62,879 nucleotides of DNA, from assembly GCA_035699745.1 (NCBI GenBank), contig DASSPH010000035.1, forward strand, positions 1 through 62,879, written 5' to 3'. Under the pieces are notes generated by a model, which worked only from the letters and a program-made list of their open reading frames with translations, ran no database searches and was not told the DNA's origin. Below are positions 47,318 through 54,040 of the stretch, in pieces. Positions within the stretch are counted from its first letter, which is position 1. Each line of letters opens with the position of its first letter. A program made the position numbers and the translations under genes. The DNA is from Vicinamibacterales bacterium (GTDB taxonomy: Bacteria > Acidobacteriota > Vicinamibacteria > Vicinamibacterales > 2-12-FULL-66-21).

Positions 47318-47897
47318 GGTCCCGGCTCAGCGCGCGATACAGCCACGCGCGCGCGAACGTCCAGTCGCCGTGGACGGTCCGCGGCGACACGTCGAGCGCG
47401 CGGGCCACCTCGTCGACCGAGAGCCCGCCGAAGAAGCGCAGCTCGACGACCTGGGCCTTGCGCGGGTCGACCCCGGCCAGCGCTTCGAGCGCGCGGTCGA
47501 CCGCGAGCAGATCGTCTCCCGGCGGCGGCGCGGCGACGTCGACGCTGTCCAGCGGCACGCGGATCGCGTCCCGCCCGCCGCGCCGTTCCGCCGCGCGCCG
47601 CCGCGCGATGTCGACCAGGACGCGGCGCATCATGCGCGCCGACACGCCGTAGAAATGCGCGCGGTTCTGCCAGCGCACCGGGTCCCATCCGAGCAGGCGG
47701 ACGCACAGCTCGTTGACGAGCGCCGTCGGCTGCAGGCTGACCGCCGACCGTTCGCCGGACAGGTAGCGCGCCGCCATCCGGTGCAGCTCGTCGTACACCA
47801 GCGGCAGCACCCGTTCGAACGCGTCGGCGTCACCGTCGCTCCATCCTCGGAGGAATCCCGTCAGCTCGCCGTGCGGGGTGTCGTCGGGCCGGGCCAT
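47307..47897 (-). CDS. ECF-type RNA polymerase sigma factor (Sig-70_X6/TIGR02999-like)
   Basis: A 196-residue ECF sigma factor. Region 2 contains LVYDELHRMAARYLSGERSA and VNELCVRLLG; region 4 contains LEALAGVDPRKAQVVELRFF and ARALDVSPRTVHGDWTFARA. This class in Acidobacteria and Planctomycetes is usually linked to a Ser/Thr kinase, as here, suggesting phosphorylation-controlled activity. I prefer ATG 47897 (MARPDDTPHG) over an in-frame start at 47924. A TACACT box ends 11 bases before it. Confidence 0.9.
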   Translation of the reverse strand: MARPDDTPHGELTGFLRGWSDGDADAFERVLPLVYDELHRMAARYLSGERSAVSLQPTALVNELCVRLLGWDPVRWQNRAHFYGVSARMMRRVLVDIARRRAAERRGGRDAIRVPLDSVDVAAPPPGDDLLAVDRALEALAGVDPRKAQVVELRFFGGLSVDEVARALDVSPRTVHGDWTFARAWLYRALSRDRAH

Positions 47898-47908
47898 GAC
47901 CGCGACCG

Positions 47909-47914
47909 AGTGTA
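47909..47914 (-). promoter_or_regulatory. -10-like TACACT with very short leader
   Basis: TACACT on the minus strand ends 11 bases before the sigma-factor ATG at 47897. Confidence 0.35.
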
Positions 47915-48010
47915 GCGCGACCATCTCTGGATAAGGCGCAGAACGCGCGCCGATCCCGCAATTGCAGCTTTCCCGCCCCGGCCGCGCCTTTATGGATCGA
48001 AGGAGCCCCC

Positions 48011-49324
48011 GTGAACAAGGTCAGCACCGCCAGCACACGCGCTTTGCTCTTTGCCGCCGTCGCGGCCTTTGCCATCGGATTGACCGCCGCGGCCGCCGCC
48101 GTGCAGCCGTCCGCCCCGCACCTGGAGGTCGCGCGCGGTTTTCTCGCCTTCCTCGATCCGAGCCCCGCCGGGCTGACCGGCAACGGCCGTTCGTGCGCCG
48201 ACTGCCACATGCCGACGGATCAGTTCCAGCTGTCGCCGGCGAGCGTGGAGGCGAGATTCCAGCGCCTGGAAGCCATGCGGCAGGTGAATCCGCACGCCGA
48301 CGACCCGCTGTTCCGTCCGATCGACGCCGACGACTTCCGCGTCAACGGCGACGCGGCGCGCGACTACACCACCCTGCGCGAGCACGCGCTGATCAGAATC
48401 ACGCTGCCGCTCCCGCCGAACATGCGCCTGATCGATCCGGCGACCAACCAGCCGTCGGACGAAACCTTCGTCGACGTCTGGCGCAGCGTGCCGACGATCA
48501 ACGACGTCGCGCTGACCGGCCCCGGCGCCGGGAACCCCTGGTTCCGCGAGCCGAATCGCTTCGGCGGGTATCAGCTGGACGCGCGGATCGGGACGCTGCA
48601 GGAGCAGGCGATCGGCGCGTTCGTCAATCACGCGCAGGTGCAGTCGGCGCCGCCGCAGGCGGTGCTGGACGACCTCGCGGCGTTTCAGCGGGCGCAGTTC
48701 AGCAGTCCGCGCGTCCGCGCGCTCGCCGACGCCATTGCCGCCGGAGCGGCGGAGCTGCCGGATCCGGATCTGCCGCTCGATCCGCTGGAGCAGCAGGGGA
48801 AAGCGGTGTTCCAGCGCGCCTGCGCGCAGTGCCACGGCGGGCCGTCGGAGTCGGCGGCGGCCGCGCCGGTGATCCGCTACCACGACATCGTGTCGCAGTG
48901 TCCGCGTCCCGTCGATCCGCAGGGGCGGTTCGCCTTTGCCGCCTGCAGCCCGGGTCTCACCCGCAACGCCCGTACCTACGAGATCACCATCGGCGCCACG
49001 AAGATCCGCCGCACCAGTTCCGATCCGGGGCGCGCGCTGCTGACCGGCTTCGTCGGCGGCCCCGCGCCGCAGGACGACTGGAACAAGTTCGACGTGCCGT
49101 CGCTGCGCGGGCTGGCGAGAACGGCGCCGTACTTCCACAACAACAGCGCCGCCACCATCGAGGAGGTGGTGGACCACTACATCGAGTTCTTCAAGCGGGT
49201 CGAAGTCAACGCGCCCCCCGCGGGGCCGGTCCCGCCGGTGGCCAGCACGGACGGCGTCCATTTCGATCGCCGTCCGGCGCCGGAGGAGCGTGCCGCGCTG
49301 ATCGCGTACCTCAAGCGCAAGTAA
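48011..49324 (+). CDS. Exported di-heme cytochrome c, peroxidase-like
   Basis: The 437-residue product has a signal peptide (ALLFAAVAAFAIGLTAAAAA). Two heme-binding motifs are present: CADCH near residue 62 and CAQCH near 273. A conserved FDVPSLRGLARTAPYFHNNS and EEVVDHYIEFF block follows, as in cytochrome c peroxidase/MauG-like proteins. It probably transfers electrons or reduces peroxide in the periplasm. It starts at GTG 48011 behind AAGGAG at 48000-48005. Confidence 0.86.
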   Translation: MNKVSTASTRALLFAAVAAFAIGLTAAAAAVQPSAPHLEVARGFLAFLDPSPAGLTGNGRSCADCHMPTDQFQLSPASVEARFQRLEAMRQVNPHADDPLFRPIDADDFRVNGDAARDYTTLREHALIRITLPLPPNMRLIDPATNQPSDETFVDVWRSVPTINDVALTGPGAGNPWFREPNRFGGYQLDARIGTLQEQAIGAFVNHAQVQSAPPQAVLDDLAAFQRAQFSSPRVRALADAIAAGAAELPDPDLPLDPLEQQGKAVFQRACAQCHGGPSESAAAAPVIRYHDIVSQCPRPVDPQGRFAFAACSPGLTRNARTYEITIGATKIRRTSSDPGRALLTGFVGGPAPQDDWNKFDVPSLRGLARTAPYFHNNSAATIEEVVDHYIEFFKRVEVNAPPAGPVPPVASTDGVHFDRRPAPEERAALIAYLKRK

Positions 49325-49358
49325 CCCGGCTGGCGCGGTCGATGCATCGTCGGCCGGC

Positions 49359-50132
49359 GTGCAGAAGACGGTTGCCGCGTTCGTCCGTCTCGGCTACATC
49401 GCCAAGGCGGTCGTCTACGTGCTGGTGGGGGTGCTGGCGCTGAAGGTTGCGGTCGGCGCGCGCGGCGGCCGGATCACCGACCAGGGCGGCGCCTTGTATG
49501 TCGTGCTCGGGCAGCCTCTGGGTCAGACGCTGCTCATCGTCCTCGCGGCGGGGCTTCTGACCTACGCGTCGTGGCAGATCGTGCGCGCGATCTTCGGGTG
49601 GGATCACCACCGCCACGAAGGCTGGGGCGACCGCGCGCTGACCATCGTCCGCGCGCTGGTCTATGCCGGCATCGGCGTGACGGCGATGAAGCTCGGGTTC
49701 GGCCTGCGCGCCGGCGAGTCGGGTCCGGAGCCGCTGGTGCGGCAAGCGCTGCAGTGGCCGCTCGGCGAATGGCTGATCGCGATTGCCGGGCTTGGCGTCG
49801 GCTGGTACGGGCTGGTGGAAATCCGGGACGCGATCCAGGCGCGGCTCGAGCCGGATCTCGACGCCGGCACGCTGCGCCGCCGCGCCGGCAACTGGGCGCT
49901 GCAGGTCGCGCGCGGCGGCATCGGCGCGCGCGGCGTGCTGGTGCTGCTGCTCGGCGTCGGCCTCGTCCGCGCCGCCCTCGAGCGCCGCACGTCCGAAGCG
50001 TCCGGCCTGGACCGGTCGCTGGTGATCCTCAACTCCCTGCCGCAGGGCACGGTGCTCCTCGGGCTCGCCGCCGCCGGCGTCTTCGCCTACGGCATCTATC
50101 AGTTTCTGCACGCCCGCTACGCCGAGGTGTAG
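49359..50132 (+). CDS. DUF1206 integral membrane protein
   Basis: A 257-residue protein with six transmembrane helices arranged as three similar two-helix units: LGYIAKAVVYVLVGVLALKV, ALTIVRALVYAGIGVTAMKL and VARGGIGARGVLVLLLGVGL. This repeat pattern is the DUF1206 signature. Function unknown. It starts at GTG 49359, 34 bases after the cytochrome gene, and may share its transcript. Confidence 0.85.
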   Translation: MQKTVAAFVRLGYIAKAVVYVLVGVLALKVAVGARGGRITDQGGALYVVLGQPLGQTLLIVLAAGLLTYASWQIVRAIFGWDHHRHEGWGDRALTIVRALVYAGIGVTAMKLGFGLRAGESGPEPLVRQALQWPLGEWLIAIAGLGVGWYGLVEIRDAIQARLEPDLDAGTLRRRAGNWALQVARGGIGARGVLVLLLGVGLVRAALERRTSEASGLDRSLVILNSLPQGTVLLGLAAAGVFAYGIYQFLHARYAEV

Positions 50133-50142
50133 CCGGCGCCCG

Positions 50143-50148
50143 TATAAT
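50143..50148 (+). promoter_or_regulatory. -10 box of a leaderless promoter (TATAAT)
   Basis: A consensus TATAAT ends eight bases before the GTG at 50157. Confidence 0.55.
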
Positions 50149-50156
50149 CCCCGGCT

Positions 50157-51578
50157 GTGACCCGTACACTTCCCGCGCTCCTCGCTCTTGCCCTGCTCGG
50201 GGCCGGCGCGCCCGCACGCCAGCCCGCGGCCAGCCACGTCCGGGCGGCGCAGACCGCCCTCGATCGCTACGTCGCCGCGCCCGATCCGAGCTACGCCTGG
50301 TCGGTGTCGAAGACGCTCCCCGCCCCCGAGGGGACGACCGCCACGCTGATCGATCTCACCTCGCAGCGGTGGCTCGACGCGGAGATCGAGCAGCCCCTGT
50401 GGAAGCACTGGCTGGTCGTCGTCACGCCGGCGAAGGTGACGAGCGACATGGCGCTGCTGTTCGTCGGCGGCGGGCGCAACGATCGCAATCCGCCGGCGGC
50501 GCCGGCCCCCTGGCAGGCCGAGATCGCGCGCGACACCGGGACGGTCGTCGCGGAACTGCGGATGGTGCCGAATCAGCCGATCGTCTTCAAGAACGATCCG
50601 GCGAAGAAGCCGCGCACCGAGGACGACTTCATCGCCTATACCTGGAACCAGTTCCTGCGCACCGGCGACGATCGCTGGCCGGCGCGGCTGCCGATGACCA
50701 AGAGCGCCGTCCGCGCCATGGACACCGTGACGGCGTTCGCCGCATCCCCCGCCGGCGGCGGTCACCCGGTCGCGCGGTTCGTCGTCTCGGGCGCCTCGAA
50801 GCGCGGCTGGACGTCGTGGGCCGCCGCGGCGGTCGACACGCGGGTCGCCGCGCTCGCGCCCGCGGTGATCGACGTGCTCAACGTCGAACCCTCGTTCGAG
50901 CACCACTATCGCGCCTACGGCCGCTACTCCGACGCGGTGGACGACTACGTCGAGCAGGGGATCATGGACTGGCTCGGCACGCCGCAGTTCCGCGCGCTGA
51001 TGAAGATCGAGGAGCCGTACGAGTACCGCGATCGCTTGACGATGCCGAAGCTGCTGCTGAATTCGGCGGGCGATCAGTTCTTCCTGCCGGACTCGTCGCA
51101 GTTCTACTTCGACAAGCTCCGCGGCGAGAACCACCTGCGCTACGTGCCCAACACCGATCACTCGCTCAGCAAGTCGGATGCGCTCGAGACGCTGGCGGCG
51201 TTCTACGGATCGATGGTGAAAGGCACGCCGCGCCCCGAGTTCAGCTGGACCTTCGAGAAGGACGGCGCGATCAAAGTGGTGTCGAAAACGCGGCCGGACG
51301 CGGTGACGATGTGGGAGGCGGCCAATCCGGATGCGCGCGATTTCCGCCTGGAGACGATCGGCGCGGTTTACCGGTCGACGGCATTGACGCCGTCGGGGCC
51401 CAACACGTGGGTCGCACGCGTGCCGAAGCCTGCCAGGGGCTGGACGGCGTTCTTCGTGGAGTTGACCTTCGCGTCGGGCGGCCGGTATCCGCTGAAGTTC
51501 ACGACCGCGGTTCGAGTCCTGCCCGACACGCTGCCGTTCGCGGCCCCGGTGCCTAAGCGGCCGGGGTCTGGTCGGTAG
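50157..51578 (+). CDS. Exported PqaA-like (PhoPQ-activated pathogenicity-related) hydrolase
   Basis: A 473-residue exported protein starting at GTG 50157. The PhoPQ-activated pathogenicity-related family is an alpha/beta-hydrolase fold. Visible marks are LTSQRWLDAEIEQPLWKHWL, the nucleophile elbow VSGASKRGWTSW, an acid in LLLNSAGDQFFLP and a His in VPNTDHSL. The family includes Salmonella PqaA and eukaryotic AprA-like proteins; the substrate is not established. Its 3' end overlaps the convergent DUF4342 gene by 26 bases. Confidence 0.87.
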   Translation: MTRTLPALLALALLGAGAPARQPAASHVRAAQTALDRYVAAPDPSYAWSVSKTLPAPEGTTATLIDLTSQRWLDAEIEQPLWKHWLVVVTPAKVTSDMALLFVGGGRNDRNPPAAPAPWQAEIARDTGTVVAELRMVPNQPIVFKNDPAKKPRTEDDFIAYTWNQFLRTGDDRWPARLPMTKSAVRAMDTVTAFAASPAGGGHPVARFVVSGASKRGWTSWAAAAVDTRVAALAPAVIDVLNVEPSFEHHYRAYGRYSDAVDDYVEQGIMDWLGTPQFRALMKIEEPYEYRDRLTMPKLLLNSAGDQFFLPDSSQFYFDKLRGENHLRYVPNTDHSLSKSDALETLAAFYGSMVKGTPRPEFSWTFEKDGAIKVVSKTRPDAVTMWEAANPDARDFRLETIGAVYRSTALTPSGPNTWVARVPKPARGWTAFFVELTFASGGRYPLKFTTAVRVLPDTLPFAAPVPKRPGSGR

Positions 51579-51831
51579 CGACCAGGGACGTCTCTTCGCG
51601 CTGCACCTCGATGGTGCAGTCCTTCGCCAGCGCGACGAGCGCGCCGATGGCGGCGAGCATCGGCGCCAGGACGGCGCCGACCACGCCCGCGGTCAGCGGG
51701 AACTCGGCGATGGTGCGCTCCCCCTGGCGGACGCGCACGCGGCGGATGTTCCCCTGGTGGACGAGGTCTTTCAGCTTGTCCAGGACCCCATTGCCCTCGG
51801 CTTTGATGGATTCCCAGCAGGTCTGTGCCAT
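51553..51831 (-). CDS. DUF4342 domain protein
   Basis: A 92-residue protein. EGNGVLDKLKDLVHQGNIRR followed by VRQGERTIAEFPLTAGVVG and a hydrophobic helix VLAPMLAAIGALVALA fit DUF4342, a small family with one membrane-associated helix. Function unknown. Confidence 0.82.
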   Translation of the reverse strand: MAQTCWESIKAEGNGVLDKLKDLVHQGNIRRVRVRQGERTIAEFPLTAGVVGAVLAPMLAAIGALVALAKDCTIEVQREETSLVATDQTPAA

Positions 51832-51912
51832 GCACGATCCTACGGATCTGCCGGGCCGGAGGTTCGCGGCGGCGTCGGGTCCGCCGGCGGGATACTCGCG
51901 TATCTCATGAGG

Positions 51913-51918
51913 TATATT
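51913..51918 (+). promoter_or_regulatory. -10-like TATATT with very short leader
   Basis: TATATT ends 13 bases before the TTG at 51932. Confidence 0.35.
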
Positions 51919-51931
51919 CTGCGGCGTCCGC

Positions 51932-52585
51932 TTGACTCAGCCGCGACGGTTCATCCGCGCCGCGCTCGCCTGCGCCGCGCTCATCGTGCTCTCAGCCGCC
52001 GGCGCATCCGCGCAGGTAACCATCACCATTGCCCGCGTCGCCTTCAAGGACGTCGCCACCCAGCGGTTTGCGGAGGTGCTGCACGAGTCGAGGAGCGGCT
52101 GGATCTTTCCCGACATCGGGTATGTGGACTTCGGCGGCGACGTGTATCGCGAGTTCTTCGCCGGCGCCGGCCGGACGCTGCGGCGCACGCCGAAGCTCAC
52201 GCTCGTCGGCAGCCTGTATTACCAGCAGAGCGCCGGGCCCGCGAGCGGCTCGGCCCGGTATCTGGTGCCGTGGTTCCTGGTGAACTGCCGCCCGCACGCG
52301 CGGCTGCAGTGCGAGGCGGTCTACTTCCCGTATCTGCCGCTCACCGAGCGGGCACAGGTGCAGCACGTCCTCGAGCGGGCGAAACTGGAATACTCGGTCC
52401 TGCCGGAACTCCGGGTCGGCGGCGGCTACGCCGCGTTCCACACCCGCGGCATCGACTGGCAGAACCTTCCGTTCGCGACCGTCACCGTCTCGCCGCCGCG
52501 GATCGGCGACATCGAAGTGTGGGTCCAGCATCTGCCCGGTCGCGGCGCGCAGATGCAGCTGCGCTTCATGAGAGTGTTCAAGTAG
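51932..52585 (+). CDS. Exported hypothetical protein
   Basis: A 217-residue product starting at TTG 51932 with a signal peptide (ALACAALIVLSAAGASAQ). It is strand-rich, with FPDIGYVDFGGDVYREFFAG, LVGSLYYQQS and VQHLPGRGAQMQLRFMRVFK. It may be an outer-membrane or periplasmic beta protein; two Cys (NCRPHARLQCE) could form a disulfide. I do not recognise it. Confidence 0.7.
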   Translation: MTQPRRFIRAALACAALIVLSAAGASAQVTITIARVAFKDVATQRFAEVLHESRSGWIFPDIGYVDFGGDVYREFFAGAGRTLRRTPKLTLVGSLYYQQSAGPASGSARYLVPWFLVNCRPHARLQCEAVYFPYLPLTERAQVQHVLERAKLEYSVLPELRVGGGYAAFHTRGIDWQNLPFATVTVSPPRIGDIEVWVQHLPGRGAQMQLRFMRVFK

Positions 52586-52792
52586 CCGTGCCGGGAGTAC
52601 GCCTGTACCAGCGACTATCTGGTGCACGCGCGGCTGTCGAGCGTGCAATCGAGGCAGCGGGCCAACCATCGCGCTTTACAGAATTGTCAGTGAGCGCCGT
52701 TCTTGTAACGGGAAAAACCGTGTAACTCCTGAGAATCTGCGTAATTCCGGGCTTTCTGTTGGAACGATTCATGCGGTGCGCCGCGGCACACC

Positions 52793-53809
52793 ATGAATAT
52801 CGCCGCCATGTTCTCCACCGACATCGCCATCGACCTCGGCACCGCGAACACCTGCGTGTTCGCCCAGGGGCGCGGCATCGTCCTCAACGAACCCTCCATC
52901 GTCGCCTTCAACACCGTGAAGGGCGAGGTCGAAGCGGTCGGGCAGGAGGCGCACGACATGCTCGGGCGGACGCCGCCCAACATCCGGGCGGTCCGGCCGC
53001 TGCGCGACGGCGTCATCGCCGACTTCGACGCCGCCGAGCGGATGCTGGTCCACTTCGTCCGCAAGGCCATGGGGCGCGCGCCGTGGCGGCGGCCGCGGCT
53101 GGTGATCGGGGTCCCGGCGGAGATCACGCAGGTGGAGCGGCGGGCCGTGCGCGACAGCGGCTTCCGCGTCAAGGCGAGCGAAGTCCACCTGGTGGACGAG
53201 CCGATGGCGGCGGCGATCGGCGCCGGCCTGCCGGTGATGGACGCGGCGGGGAACATGGTCATCGACATCGGCGGCGGCACCACCGACATCGCCGTCATCT
53301 CGATGGCGGGCACGGTCTACGGACGGTCGCTGCGCGTCGCCGGGGACGCGATGGACGAAGCGATCATCACCTACATGCGCAAGACGTTCAACCTGCACAT
53401 CGGCGAGCGCACCGCGCAGCAGATCAAGTTCGAGCTGGGCTCGGCGATGCCGCTCGACGAGCCGCTCGAGATGGACGTCAAGGGACGCCACGTCATGGAA
53501 GGCGTGCCGCGGACCGTGACGATCAAGGACTCGGACGTGCGCGTCGCGCTGAGCGAGCCGCTCGGCCAGATCATCCGCGCCGTCCGCGAATCGCTCGAGC
53601 GCGTTCCGCCCGAGCTCTCCGCCGACATCTACGACACCGGGGTCGTCCTCACCGGCGGCGGCGCGCTGCTGCGCAACCTCGACAAGCGCCTCCGCGAGGA
53701 AACCGGCCTGCCGGTCCTCGTCGCCGAGAACCCGCTGACGTCGGTGGTGCTCGGCGCCGGCAAGATGCTCGGCGACATGGCGCTGCTCCGCAAGGTGTCC
53801 TCGAACTAG
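52793..53809 (+). CDS. mreB: MreB, rod shape-determining actin homologue
   Basis: The 338-residue protein is of normal MreB length. Nucleotide-binding motifs are DIAIDLGTANTCVFAQ, NMVIDIGGGTTDIAVISM and VVLTGGGALLRNLDKRL; the interdomain segment is LVDEPMAAAIGAGLPV. MreB polymerises at the inner membrane and positions cell-wall elongation enzymes. No mreC, mreD or rodA follow, so this copy is separate from the usual cluster. About 207 non-coding bases upstream hold AT-richer DNA with no gene I can support. A folded element follows its stop. Confidence 0.93.
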   Translation: MNIAAMFSTDIAIDLGTANTCVFAQGRGIVLNEPSIVAFNTVKGEVEAVGQEAHDMLGRTPPNIRAVRPLRDGVIADFDAAERMLVHFVRKAMGRAPWRRPRLVIGVPAEITQVERRAVRDSGFRVKASEVHLVDEPMAAAIGAGLPVMDAAGNMVIDIGGGTTDIAVISMAGTVYGRSLRVAGDAMDEAIITYMRKTFNLHIGERTAQQIKFELGSAMPLDEPLEMDVKGRHVMEGVPRTVTIKDSDVRVALSEPLGQIIRAVRESLERVPPELSADIYDTGVVLTGGGALLRNLDKRLREETGLPVLVAENPLTSVVLGAGKMLGDMALLRKVSSN

Positions 53810-53818
53810 CTCGCCTTT

Positions 53819-53887
53819 GCAGGAGGTCAGGAGCTCGGGGGCACAGGAGATATCGTCCTGATCCCTCCCGATTTTCCGACCTCCTGC
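53819..53887 (+). ncRNA. Folded element in the mreB 3' region
   Basis: GCAGGAGGTC (53819-53828) pairs perfectly with GACCTCCTGC (53878-53887). Inside, a G-rich run near 53836-53841 can pair with CCCTCCCG (53863-53870), and CAGGA (53844-53848) pairs with TCCTG (53856-53860). The nested stems suggest a structured RNA, 3' UTR or attenuator. I could not match a known RNA family. Confidence 0.4.
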
Positions 53888-53900
53888 GAGCCACCCGTCG

Positions 53901-54023
53901 CCGGTTTCCGGTTTCCGGTGCCCGGTTTCCGGTTTCCGGTTTCCGGTTCCCGGTTTCCGGTTCCCGGTTTCCGGTTTCCGGTTGCCGATCACCCGATCAC
54001 CCGATCACCCGATCGCCCGATCA
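53901..54023. repeat. CCGGTTN heptamer array followed by CCCGATCA octamers
   Basis: Twelve CCGGTTN units run in perfect phase from 53901 to 53984. After one CCGATCA come four CCCGATCA-type octamers ending at 54023. The array stops five bases before the -10 box of the M16 peptidase gene. Confidence 0.92.
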
Positions 54024-54027
54024 CCCG

Positions 54028-54033
54028 TACAAT
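54028..54033 (+). promoter_or_regulatory. -10 box of a leaderless promoter (TACAAT)
   Basis: TACAAT ends seven bases before the ATG at 54041. The expected -35 position falls in the repeat array. Confidence 0.55.
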
Positions 54034-54040
54034 TCAGCCT

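Noticed and set aside
52586-52792. A promoter or small gene in the gap before mreB
   Set aside because: The gap has TTGTCA and TTTACA-like words near 52676-52689 but no -10 at good spacing and no convincing frame, so I report nothing there beyond the AT-richer composition.
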